NCBI GenBank assembly: GCA_044339595.1
Contig: JBIIVF010000015.1
Coordinates: 1 to 27,792 of the forward strand
DNA from: CAZTGZ01 sp044339595
Lineage (GTDB): Bacteria > Bacteroidota > Bacteroidia > NS11-12g > UBA9320
Direction of reading: 5' to 3'
Length of the DNA: 27,792 nucleotides
The translations under genes and the position numbers were made by a program. Shown piece after piece: positions 14,994 to 22,548 of this stretch. The first letter of the stretch is position 1. Every line of letters begins with the position of its first letter. The notes below the pieces were generated by a model. That model was not told where the DNA came from and ran no database searches. It saw only the letters and a list, made by a program, of their open reading frames with translations.

Positions 14994-16059
14994 TAAACGC
15001 CAATATCAACTGTTTTACGATTTTCATATTCGTCTTTACAGCGATGACCCTAACTTCATTTGTCCATTGCGAAAGGATTTGAAATCGATCTTGGAAAAAC
15101 GGGATAAACGCCATCAAACGGCACTTTTCATAGCCATGGAAGAACAGGAAGTAGTTGGAAGAATTGCAGCCTTTTATCCTGTGGATCTTAATAAAGGTGG
15201 AATCGGTTTTTTTGAGTGTGTTCAACAGAAAGAGGTGGCTTTTGCTTTATTTGAAACGGCCATTGGTTGGCTTAATTCCCAGGGATTCGATGAATGCATT
15301 GGGCCGGTTAATTTCGGTCAAAGAGATCAATATTGGGGACTTTTGGTTGACGCCCATTCACCTCCGCTTTTTCAGGAAAATTATCATAAACCCTATTATG
15401 CCAAATATTTTGAAGATTATGGATTTCAACTGTCCTACAAGCAATTTACATTTCTCATTGAATTAGAACATCTCGACTTAGACCGATTAAAGAGGTTATA
15501 TGAAAGAAGCATTAGCAATGGGGCGACTTATCAAACATTGAATCGCAAACTTCTTGAAAAACAAGCCACTGATTTGGCCTATGTTTATAATGAAGCTTGG
15601 AAACATCAGGATTTTTTTAAACCCTTGGATAAAACCGATTTGATAAAGAGCTTTAAAGCCATGAGGCATGTCATGGATGACCAATTAATTACGTTGGCCT
15701 ATCTGAACGGGGAGCCTGCGGGTATTTTTGCCTCCATACCTGAAATAAATCCATATCTGAAAAATGCACACGGAAAAATGAATTGGATCCGGCAAGTCAA
15801 ACTCATTTTGAAGTTAAGATTGAATCCACCTAAATCCGCAAAAGGATTGATATTTGGGATCATTCCGACGGCCAGAAATAAAGGAATGGATGCCAGTCTG
15901 ATCTTAAATACATTTCAAAATATTAAGGAGCATAGCAAGTACAATCGATTTTATTTGTCTTGGGTAGGAGATTTTAATGTCGGGATGCTAAAAATGATGG
16001 ATCAGATAGGAGCGAGGGTAGATAAAGTTCATCATACCTACAAATTCAGAAAGAAATAA
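14971..16059 (+). CDS. GNAT-like acyltransferase family protein, function unknown
   Basis: A 362-residue cytoplasmic protein. ALFIAMEEQEVVGRIAAFYPV (about 50-70) is a GNAT-like beta-hairpin and V-G-R-I motif, and GWLNSQGFDECIGPVNFGQRDQYWGLLVD (about 98-126) matches a family of 360-390-residue GNAT-related proteins common in Bacteroidota that begin with a LYxxDPNFICPLRKD-like motif (here 22-35). A second acyltransferase-like half with IIPTARNKGMDASLILNTF lies at about 291-310, suggesting a duplicated GNAT fold as in FemX-type enzymes. No substrate is known. ATG 14971 overlaps the phosphorylase gene by 23 bases, so the two are likely translated from one message. It ends 66 bases before the tRNA-Lys gene. 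Confidence 0.8.
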   Translation: MLILQVANKRQYQLFYDFHIRLYSDDPNFICPLRKDLKSILEKRDKRHQTALFIAMEEQEVVGRIAAFYPVDLNKGGIGFFECVQQKEVAFALFETAIGWLNSQGFDECIGPVNFGQRDQYWGLLVDAHSPPLFQENYHKPYYAKYFEDYGFQLSYKQFTFLIELEHLDLDRLKRLYERSISNGATYQTLNRKLLEKQATDLAYVYNEAWKHQDFFKPLDKTDLIKSFKAMRHVMDDQLITLAYLNGEPAGIFASIPEINPYLKNAHGKMNWIRQVKLILKLRLNPPKSAKGLIFGIIPTARNKGMDASLILNTFQNIKEHSKYNRFYLSWVGDFNVGMLKMMDQIGARVDKVHHTYKFRKK

Positions 16060-16076
16060 GAAATTTTCTCAATCGA

Positions 16077-16107
16077 TTTGCAATAATTCAAATTATATCT
16101 ATTTTTG
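16077..16107 (+). promoter_or_regulatory. tRNA-Lys promoter
   Basis: TTTG at 16077-16080, 19 bases, then TATTTTTG at 16100-16107: a full Bacteroidota -33/-7 match, followed by CAC. Transcription would begin near 16113, about a dozen bases before the mature tRNA. Confidence 0.7.
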
Positions 16108-16125
16108 CACCCGCTTTAAGAAGCC

Positions 16126-16198
16126 GATTCCGTAGCTCAGTTGGTAGAGCATTACACTTTTAATGTAGTGGTCCTGGGTTCGAGTCCCAGCGGGATCA
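16126..16198 (+). tRNA. tRNA-Lys (anticodon TTT)
   Basis: A 73-base cloverleaf. Acceptor arms GATTCCG and CGGGATC pair with one G-T wobble, the D arm is GCTC-AGTTGGTA-GAGC, the anticodon stem TTACA/TGTAG encloses loop CTTTTAA with anticodon TTT at 16159-16161, and the T arm has GGTTCGAGTCC. The discriminator base is A16198. CCA is not encoded (the next bases are CA), so it must be added by tRNA nucleotidyltransferase. Confidence 0.97.
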
Positions 16199-16199
16199 C

Positions 16200-16233
16200 A
16201 AAAGCGCAATCAGTCTTGGTTGCGCTTTTTTTT
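16200..16233 (+). terminator. Rho-independent terminator after tRNA-Lys
   Basis: Arms AAAGCGCAA (16201-16209) and TTGCGCTTT (16220-16228) enclose a 10-base loop, and the T-run extends to 16233. It begins two bases after the tRNA, so the tRNA forms its own short transcription unit. Confidence 0.85.
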
Positions 16234-16646
16234 ATACCATATTTTTTTGTCGTTATCTTAGCTTCATTGACGGATGGAAGGAATAGTAGGCAATAGGTTT
16301 GCGCATATAGCGAGTGCTAGTAGCTAGCAGAGTGCTCACTCTATGTGAGCTTTGTTCCTAAGTAAAAAGAAGCTGTATTATCTCAAGAAATTAAACAAAG
16401 CGAACTTATATGAACTTCGATCATTACCTGAAATTCTTCAGCATTATACCTATTCTGAAGATAGGTGTTATCTGCTAATGACTGAAGTTCGGCGAGATGT
16501 GGGTTTTCTGAAATCAATTGAATAATTGTTATCCTTAATACAAAGGTAACGAACAAAAGGAGAATATTACTCTTTGTTGGCATGATAAAAATCAATTCAG
16601 CGCTTTTATTTCATTTTTTTTAACATGAGTAATGTAATTTTCCGCC
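16234..16646. other. Gene-poor stretch with a small hairpin and one doubtful ORF
   Basis: No convincing gene fills this 413-base gap. A minus-strand frame of 70 codons (16383-16595) has a hydrophobic segment near its N-terminus but no recognisable family, no promoter and no neighbour in its direction, so I do not call it a gene. Around 16305-16355 the sequence is rich in short repeats, including the hairpin GCTCAC-tctat-GTGAGC at 16334-16350 and GCTAGTAGCTAGC at 16316-16328. A TAGGTTTG box at 16294-16301 sits just upstream of these, with a TTG 24 bases before it, which is too far for a standard promoter. An unannotated small RNA is possible but unproven. No copy of the tRNA 3' end is seen, so there is no sign of tRNA-targeted integration. 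Confidence 0.5.
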
Positions 16647-17186
16647 ATGAATATAGGATGGATCGCAACTATCATCGTGGGTGTGCTGATTGTAAAATTT
16701 GCCACCGGTATTTTGCTGAAATTATTGGGCGTAGCTTGTTTAATCGCCGGAGCATTGGTCTTTATGTATCAACAAGCTATTTGGCCATTTAAGGAGCAAA
16801 CGGTTTCAATCGAATGGCTGGAGCAAAAGTATTGCACCAGCGAAACAAAAGACGTTCCCAAATGCAATTGCATTGTAAGGAAAATAAAGGGTGATTTGAA
16901 TAGCAGGTTTTCTGAAGATGAACTGAAGACCATCAATGATAATAGAGTAAAGGCGGCTTATGTTTTGCGGAAAAGTTATCAATCAAAATTGGCGGAAATT
17001 AAATCTTGCCTTGGAACGAATGCAGAAGTACAACTAAGAGAATTCAATGATGCTCTCTTGTATCAAGGCAATAATTCTTTGAAAAAAACCGGCGATTGGT
17101 TCAGCGAAAAGTCTGATTATTTAAAGCAGTCTATTACAGATCTAAAAGATGAAAAACAAGCGATCGATCGCAAATACGAGGAATAA
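16647..17186 (+). CDS. Membrane-anchored protein of unknown function with conserved-looking cysteines
   Basis: A 179-residue protein that I do not recognise. Residues 4-46 form two closely spaced hydrophobic helices (IATIIVGVLIVKFATGILL and LLGVACLIAGALVFMYQ), probably a membrane hairpin or one long anchor. The remainder is soluble, charged and helical, with C63, the pair C73-N-C75 and C121; the spacing C-x9-C-x-C followed by a Lys/Asp-rich helix resembles small extracytoplasmic Cys-motif proteins of Bacteroidota. The last 40 residues are rich in Lys, Asp and Glu and may be coiled coil. ATG 16647 follows a weak -7-like TAATTTTC. The stop is two bases from the convergent START-like gene. It is probably real: codon use and length fit its neighbours. 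Confidence 0.7.
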   Translation: MNIGWIATIIVGVLIVKFATGILLKLLGVACLIAGALVFMYQQAIWPFKEQTVSIEWLEQKYCTSETKDVPKCNCIVRKIKGDLNSRFSEDELKTINDNRVKAAYVLRKSYQSKLAEIKSCLGTNAEVQLREFNDALLYQGNNSLKKTGDWFSEKSDYLKQSITDLKDEKQAIDRKYEE

Positions 17187-17188
17187 AA

Positions 17189-17575
17189 TCAATACGCTCC
17201 GATGGCTGCTCTGAGCTGATTTACTTGATTCTCCCATAGCATAGCAATCTCTTCTTCATCACTTTCATGAATAAAATCTGTAATTACCAATGCAACGTCT
17301 CCCGTAATGTCATCTTGTTTGATTTCTAATTCAAAGTATTCTTCTTCATCTTCAAAATCATCCCATCTGAGTCTGATATTTTTACCATTCACCTTCTTCA
17401 TAATCTCAGCAGTTCTTTCTTCGCCTTCCCAAAAGAAGGTATAGTGATTAGATTTTACATTCACATTATCACTAAACCATTCCGATAATCCTGACGGTGT
17501 AGAAATATAATTGAAGAGAATATTAGGGGAGGATTTTATCTCATATTCCAGTGAAATCTTCTTTCTTTTCGTCAT
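17189..17575 (-). CDS. START-like domain protein (SRPBCC superfamily)
   Basis: A 128-residue cytoplasmic protein that matches the Bacteroidota START-like family over its whole length. The motifs are SSPNILFNYISTPSGLSEWFSDNV (about 15-38), the strand YTFFWEGEERTAEI (about 45-58), IRLRWDDFEDEEEYFELEI (about 67-85) and the C-terminal DDITGDVALVITDF (about 88-101) followed by helix EEEIAMLWENQVNQLRAAIGAY. SRPBCC folds form a helix-grip cavity for a hydrophobic ligand, but no ligand or reaction is known for this family. It is monocistronic and divergent from the PAP2 gene, separated by 90 AT-rich bases without a clear promoter pair. Confidence 0.85.
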   Translation of the reverse strand: MTKRKKISLEYEIKSSPNILFNYISTPSGLSEWFSDNVNVKSNHYTFFWEGEERTAEIMKKVNGKNIRLRWDDFEDEEEYFELEIKQDDITGDVALVITDFIHESDEEEIAMLWENQVNQLRAAIGAY

Positions 17576-17665
17576 TTTAGTTTTTGGTCAATATAGTTCG
17601 GGTCCAATTTAGAAAAAAATTACAATATTATTCGTACTTAACTTATTTTTACCTCTTTAAATGAT

Positions 17666-18307
17666 ATGCTGAAACTACTTAAAGCGAACAGGAATTATGT
17701 TTTGCCATTTATAATTCTGTTAATTATCACCTTGATCATCTTACTTTTTGTTAAAAAAGGACAAGAAGTGATTTGGTTAAACCGGTTCTATGACAAAGAT
17801 CTCAACACCTTTTTTGTTTGGATAACTCGACTTGGAGAAGAATGGGTAGCCATAGGAATTGGATTGATATTGCTTTTGAAAGCACCCATGAGAACTTTTT
17901 TTGGTTACCTGGCGTCAATGTTAATGGTTTCAGCTTTCGTCAATTTCTTCAAACATTTTGTTTTTGATGATGCCGTAAGACCCAAATTGTTTTTAAGTGA
18001 GTACACTTTGAAATTTGTTGAGAACGTGTATATTAATACCATGAATAGTTTTCCTTCCGGACATACGGCTACGGCATTTGCAGTATTTACCTACATTGCA
18101 TTCGCCTTAAAGCCTCGCTTTAAATCATGGATCATCATTCTTCCGGTTTTGGCCGGATTAAGCAGAATTTACCTGGCTCAACATTTTCTGATTGATGTAA
18201 TTGCCGGTTCTATTCTTGGTTTTTTTATGGCCACTTTGAGTTTTTGGATATTTCATAATGAAGAGAGTTTTCATCGGGCATTCTGGAACAAAAAGATTTT
18301 GAAATGA
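17666..18307 (+). CDS. PAP2 superfamily lipid phosphatase
   Basis: A 213-residue inner-membrane phosphatase with about six helices. The three catalytic motifs are visible: K96 ... R105-P106 (the Lys-Arg spacing is 8 rather than the canonical 6), SFPSGH with S131-G132-H133, and SRIYLAQHFLID with R167, nucleophile H173 and D177. Family members dephosphorylate membrane lipids such as undecaprenyl diphosphate or phosphatidylglycerol phosphate on the outer face of the membrane. The gene overlaps the next by ATGA, pairing it with a polyprenyl-phosphate-sugar-dependent glycosyltransferase, so recycling of the lipid carrier or editing of the same lipid is a reasonable inference. ATG 17666 is chosen; an ATG at 17661 is out of frame. 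Confidence 0.9.
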   Translation: MLKLLKANRNYVLPFIILLIITLIILLFVKKGQEVIWLNRFYDKDLNTFFVWITRLGEEWVAIGIGLILLLKAPMRTFFGYLASMLMVSAFVNFFKHFVFDDAVRPKLFLSEYTLKFVENVYINTMNSFPSGHTATAFAVFTYIAFALKPRFKSWIIILPVLAGLSRIYLAQHFLIDVIAGSILGFFMATLSFWIFHNEESFHRAFWNKKILK

Positions 18308-20043
18308 ATTTTCAACAAAATTTGATAAGGCATGGTCTGATATCTTTGGCCACTTTGTTGATTACACTGCCTTTTTTAGGTTCTACCCATCTTTTTGATT
18401 GGGATGAAATCAATTTTGCTGAAGCGGCCAGAGAAATGATCCAGAGCGGCAATTGGGCGCAGGTGCAGATCAGTTTTACGCCATTTTGGGAAAAACCCCC
18501 TTTCTTTTTCTGGCTGCAAGCAGTATCCATGAAAATTTTTGGGGTCAATGAATTTGCGGCCAGGTTTCCTAATGCCATCGGTGCAGTCATTTGGACCAAT
18601 CTATTCTATTACATTGGAAACAAACATTTCAGCGCCAAATTAGGTCTGGCTTGGATCTTATTCTATTTGGGCTCTTTTACCCCTTTTTTTTACTTTAAAT
18701 CGGGCATTATTGATCCATGGTTTAATCTGTTCATATTTCTTTCTATTTATCTCATCTTTAGGGCGATAAGAACTTCTGTTAAGAAGAATAATTACTTTTT
18801 TATTTCCGGAATATTTTTGGGATTGGCCATCATAACCAAAGGTCCTGTGGCCCTCATTGTGGTTGGTTTGACTTCCACTATTTTCTGGGTTTTAAATGGA
18901 ATGAGAAGGTTAACCACATTTTGGAATCTTTGTGTTATGGGTTTCGGTATTCTATTGATTCCTCTGCTTTGGTTTCTGCCGGAAACCATTAAAAACGGGC
19001 CTTGGTTTTTGAAAACATTTTTATCCTATCAGGTGGATTTATTGGTCAATCCCGTTGCATCTCACGGGCAGCCTTGGTTTTACCATCCTGTTGTTTTATT
19101 GATTGGATGCTTCCCGGCAGGAGTCTTTGCCATTTCTAAATTTAGTCAAATAAGGGGACTAACCTCCGAGCAAGTAGATTTGAAGAGATGGCTTGTCATC
19201 ATGTTTTGGGTCGTTTTGATTCTGTTTTCAATGGTTACCACTAAAATCGTTCACTATTCTTCGCTGTGCTATATTTCACTCTCTTTTTTGGCTGCGATGC
19301 ATTTGCATGATTGGGAGAAATCTGCTAACAGACATTATGGGTGGTATTTTCAAAAATCATTGTTGATTTTGATCTCATCTATTTGGTCAATCTTGCTGAT
19401 TGTCATCAGCTTGATTGCCAATTCTTCGCAGTTGAAATCTAAATTATTGCCGTATATAAAAGATGATTTCGCAAAAGCGAACTTGCAAATTGAAGGAAGT
19501 TGGAATGGTTGGGAATTCTTGATTGGCGTTGTTTTATTAACAGGTTGGCTAACATATTTTATCTCTCTGAGGCGTGAAAAATATATAGCCAAGTACACGG
19601 TTGTGCTGTTAATTTTTCAAATTTTCTTCCTATTCATTTTAACGGCCACCCTTGTGCCCAAGGTTGAAAAGCATACACAAGGTTCTGCGATTGAATTTTA
19701 TAAAAATCATGCGGATGAAGATGCGCTCATTCTGACCTATAAATTCAAGTCCTATGCGCATTACTATTATGGAAAAGCTAAACCGGCAAGTTGGACACCT
19801 GAAGAATTGAAATTACAGGTTGAATTACTCAAAGTGTTAAAGGCCGGTTCAATCCTTGATTTAAGTCTGCGAGAGATTGAGTCTTTTGAAGAAAAATGGA
19901 AATACACCCTTATGCATCACGAAAGTAATCGCAAGATTTATGTTGTTTCTCAAGAAAAAAAGGCATTTGAAGTAGAAGAGAATCCTTTATTTAAAAAACT
20001 CTACAACAAAGGTGGTTTCGTTTTCTTTGAAAAAATCAAATAA
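18304..20043 (+). CDS. Glycosyltransferase family 39 / ArnT-like membrane protein
   Basis: A 579-residue membrane protein with about a dozen helices and a C-terminal soluble domain (about 455-579). The first periplasmic loop has HLFDWDEINFAEAAREM with D34-E35, the catalytic acidic motif of PMT/ArnT enzymes, followed by PFWEKPPFFFWLQA (60-73), the lysine-containing segment conserved in ArnT. These enzymes transfer a sugar from a polyprenyl phosphate carrier to lipid A, protein or another acceptor outside the inner membrane. Acceptor and sugar are not known here; no arn operon genes are nearby. The start overlaps the PAP2 gene by four bases (ATGA). Its stop is 11 bases from the convergent pyrG stop, with no room for a terminator. 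Confidence 0.88.
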   Translation: MNFQQNLIRHGLISLATLLITLPFLGSTHLFDWDEINFAEAAREMIQSGNWAQVQISFTPFWEKPPFFFWLQAVSMKIFGVNEFAARFPNAIGAVIWTNLFYYIGNKHFSAKLGLAWILFYLGSFTPFFYFKSGIIDPWFNLFIFLSIYLIFRAIRTSVKKNNYFFISGIFLGLAIITKGPVALIVVGLTSTIFWVLNGMRRLTTFWNLCVMGFGILLIPLLWFLPETIKNGPWFLKTFLSYQVDLLVNPVASHGQPWFYHPVVLLIGCFPAGVFAISKFSQIRGLTSEQVDLKRWLVIMFWVVLILFSMVTTKIVHYSSLCYISLSFLAAMHLHDWEKSANRHYGWYFQKSLLILISSIWSILLIVISLIANSSQLKSKLLPYIKDDFAKANLQIEGSWNGWEFLIGVVLLTGWLTYFISLRREKYIAKYTVVLLIFQIFFLFILTATLVPKVEKHTQGSAIEFYKNHADEDALILTYKFKSYAHYYYGKAKPASWTPEELKLQVELLKVLKAGSILDLSLREIESFEEKWKYTLMHHESNRKIYVVSQEKKAFEVEENPLFKKLYNKGGFVFFEKIK

Positions 20044-20054
20044 AACGGATTGCC

Positions 20055-21671
20055 TTAGTTCTTGAGCGATTTTTCTATAGCTGCACGCACAAACCTAATG
20101 AATAGGGGATGAGGATTGGCTACGGTACTTTTCAATTCAGGGTGAAACTGCACACCCACAAACCAAGGATGCTCGGTAATTTCAATGATTTCGATGAGGT
20201 CGTTATCGGGGTTAATTCCGGTTGCTTTTAGGCCGGCCGCTTCAAATTGTTCCTTGAATTTATTGTTAAATTCGTATCGGTGTCTGTGTCTCTCTTGTAT
20301 GGTTGTCTTGCCGTAAGCTTGAGCCGCTTTTGAGCCTTTTTGAATTTTACAGGTATAAGCCCCCAATCTCATCGTACCGCCCTTCTCAGTGATATTTTTC
20401 TGATTTTCCATTAAATCAATGACCGGGTATTTTGTATTCTCATCCATTTCCATAGAATGAGCACCTTTCAGACCCAATACATTTCTAGCAAATTCAATCA
20501 CTGCGCATTGCATGCCAAGACAAATGCCAAAGAATGGAATTTTACTTTCACGAACATATCGGATGGCTTCAATTTTGCCCTCGATACCGCGTCCTCCAAA
20601 TCCAGGAGCAACAAGAACTCCGTCCAGGCCCCGAAGTTTGTGAGCTACATTTTCTCTGTCTATGGCTTCTGAATGTATGAGTTTAACGTTTAATTTGCAC
20701 TCGTTGATTGCGCCACTATGAATAAAAGCTTCGTTGATCGACTTATATGCATCCGGTAATTCAACATATTTCCCGATTAAGCCAATTTTTACCTCCGTTT
20801 TAGGATGCTTCAATTTGAAAAGAAAATCGCGCCATTGGGTTAGGTCTGGATCTTGTTTGCTGCTGAGCTTCAATTTGCTTAAAACTACTTTGTCGAGTTT
20901 TTCTTTTTGCATCACCAACGGCACTTCGTAAATAGTGTCAACGTCTATGCTTTCAATGACTGCGTTCGGCTTAACATTGCAAAAAAGCGCAATTTTCTTG
21001 CGAAGCTCTTCATTGAGGCTATGTTCTGTGCGACAAACCAGAATATCGGGCTGAACACCGAGTTCGAGAAGCATTTTTACAGAGTGTTGGGTTGGTTTGG
21101 TTTTAAGCTCCTTGGCTGCACTAAGATAGGGGACCAGGGTCAGGTGAATGACCACCGTTTGGTCACTTTCTAGTTCCCAGCGCAATTGTCTTACCGTTTC
21201 TACATAGGGCAAAGATTCAATATCACCGACGGTTCCACCTAATTCTGTGATTACAATATCATAATCACCGGATTCGCCCAGCAGCAGCATTCTCCTTTTG
21301 ATTTCATTGGTCACGTGCGGAATTACTTGAACGGTTTTACCGAGATAAGCACCCTTTCTTTCATTGTCGATAACCGTTTGATATATTCGGCCTGTGGTGA
21401 CGTTATTGGCCTGTGAAGTTGGAATGTTTAGGAATCTCTCATAATGACCTAAATCTAAATCTGTTTCTGCTCCATCGTCTGTTACATAGCATTCACCATG
21501 TTCATAAGGATTCATGGTACCCGGATCTACATTTAAGTAGGGGTCGAATTTTTGAATGGTTACGCGATAGCCTCTGGCTTGAAGCAATTTGGCAAGAGAG
21601 GCAGAAATGATGCCCTTACCCAACGATGAGGTAACACCCCCCGTAACAAAAACGTATTTAGCTTTACTCAT
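20055..21671 (-). CDS. pyrG: CTP synthase PyrG
   Basis: Makes CTP from UTP using ATP and glutamine; 538 residues, normal length. The synthetase domain begins KYVFVTGGVTSSLGKG (5-20, P-loop) and contains KFDPYLNVDPGTMNPYEHGE (41-60) and the Mg/nucleotide motif ELGGTVGDIES (143-153). The class I glutaminase domain has the oxyanion region GFGGRG (357-362), nucleophile C384 in GICLGMQ, and H510 and E512 in VQFHPE. It is the third gene of the E2-kdsB-pyrG run, 103 bases after kdsB, and has its own -7-like box. CTP is also the substrate of KdsB, so the neighbourhood makes metabolic sense. Confidence 0.97.
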   Translation of the reverse strand: MSKAKYVFVTGGVTSSLGKGIISASLAKLLQARGYRVTIQKFDPYLNVDPGTMNPYEHGECYVTDDGAETDLDLGHYERFLNIPTSQANNVTTGRIYQTVIDNERKGAYLGKTVQVIPHVTNEIKRRMLLLGESGDYDIVITELGGTVGDIESLPYVETVRQLRWELESDQTVVIHLTLVPYLSAAKELKTKPTQHSVKMLLELGVQPDILVCRTEHSLNEELRKKIALFCNVKPNAVIESIDVDTIYEVPLVMQKEKLDKVVLSKLKLSSKQDPDLTQWRDFLFKLKHPKTEVKIGLIGKYVELPDAYKSINEAFIHSGAINECKLNVKLIHSEAIDRENVAHKLRGLDGVLVAPGFGGRGIEGKIEAIRYVRESKIPFFGICLGMQCAVIEFARNVLGLKGAHSMEMDENTKYPVIDLMENQKNITEKGGTMRLGAYTCKIQKGSKAAQAYGKTTIQERHRHRYEFNNKFKEQFEAAGLKATGINPDNDLIEIIEITEHPWFVGVQFHPELKSTVANPHPLFIRFVRAAIEKSLKN

Positions 21672-21741
21672 AAAATGATTTCATTCGGATTACTCAATAT
21701 GGGAGCTTGAGCAACCACGAATGTTCTTTTGGTACGGGATG

Positions 21742-21749
21742 CAAAGTTA
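21742..21749 (-). promoter_or_regulatory. Candidate -7 element for pyrG
   Basis: Minus-strand TAACTTTG followed by CATCCC matches the TAnnTTTGC form of the Bacteroidota -7 box. It would give a leader of about 60 bases. The -33 region shows no TTG at proper spacing. Confidence 0.45.
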
Positions 21750-21774
21750 TTCTGAAAGCAGCCCTTCGGTTACT

Positions 21775-22548
21775 TTATTTTAGAGTGTTTTTCAAGAAAT
21801 TTTCAACAACCAGAATATCATCAGGAGTATCTACACCGATATTCTCAAATTGGGTTTCAATAATTCCTATTTCAAGACCGGATTCGAGCCATCTGAGTTG
21901 TTCTAGTTTTTCGATTTGTTCGAGAATTCCCGGTTTTAACGATTTAATCGTCGGGAGAATCTCTTTTCTAAAAGCGTAAATACCTACATGACGGTAACAA
22001 GGTGTTTCGGAATTATCAACGGAATCACGCTCATAGGGAATCGGAGATCTAGAAAAATAAAGCGCCTTTGAAAACCCACTTTTACTTTTTCCACCTACAA
22101 CTTTTACAATATTTGGATTTAACCGATCTGCTGAATCGGTTATTTTTCTGGTAAGGGTGGCAATTTCCATGGTAGGAAATTGATAAAAAGGACGGCTGAT
22201 TTCATCCAATTGAGCAGGATTGATCAAGGGTTCATCGCCCTGAACATTGATTAATACATCAAATGAAAATCCTTCAGATTCAAGTATTTCGGCACATTCA
22301 ATGCATCTCGAAGTCCCATTCACATGATGAGATGATGTTAAAACAGCCTGATAGCCTGATTCTATTACATGATCATAAATCCCTTGATGATCTGTGGCAA
22401 CAACGATTTTGTGAGGTAAATCCTTTAACTGCTCACAAACCCTTAAAATAAGACTCTTACCCAATATAGGAAGGAGTGGTTTGCCCGGAAGTCGTTCAGA
22501 CTCAAAACGAGAAGGAATTACAATGAGAAATCGCGTTTGAGCAGACAT
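21775..22548 (-). CDS. kdsB: 3-deoxy-manno-octulosonate cytidylyltransferase KdsB (CMP-Kdo synthetase)
   Basis: Couples Kdo to CTP to give CMP-Kdo for the LPS inner core, in the cytoplasm. With the start chosen here it has 257 residues, near the usual 250. The nucleotidyltransferase opening FLIVIPSRFESERLPGKPLL, the ATDHQGIYDHV segment, VQGDEPLI (substrate and Mg site) and the RHVGIYAFRKE block are all typical of KdsB. The open frame extends eight codons upstream, but ATG 22548 overlaps the E2 stop as TGATG and gives the normal KdsB N-terminus, so it is preferred. Translational coupling to a 2-oxoacid dehydrogenase E2 gene is unusual functionally. It implies a Kdo-containing outer membrane. 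Confidence 0.95.
   Translation of the reverse strand: MSAQTRFLIVIPSRFESERLPGKPLLPILGKSLILRVCEQLKDLPHKIVVATDHQGIYDHVIESGYQAVLTSSHHVNGTSRCIECAEILESEGFSFDVLINVQGDEPLINPAQLDEISRPFYQFPTMEIATLTRKITDSADRLNPNIVKVVGGKSKSGFSKALYFSRSPIPYERDSVDNSETPCYRHVGIYAFRKEILPTIKSLKPGILEQIEKLEQLRWLESGLEIGIIETQFENIGVDTPDDILVVENFLKNTLK

Noticed and set aside
16383..16595. 70-codon minus-strand frame in the spacer after tRNA-Lys
   Set aside because: It has one hydrophobic segment but no family, promoter, coupling or terminator; too short to accept without homologs.
16126..16646. Possible integration site at tRNA-Lys
   Set aside because: No repeat of the tRNA 3' end, no integrase and no foreign-looking genes follow within the window.
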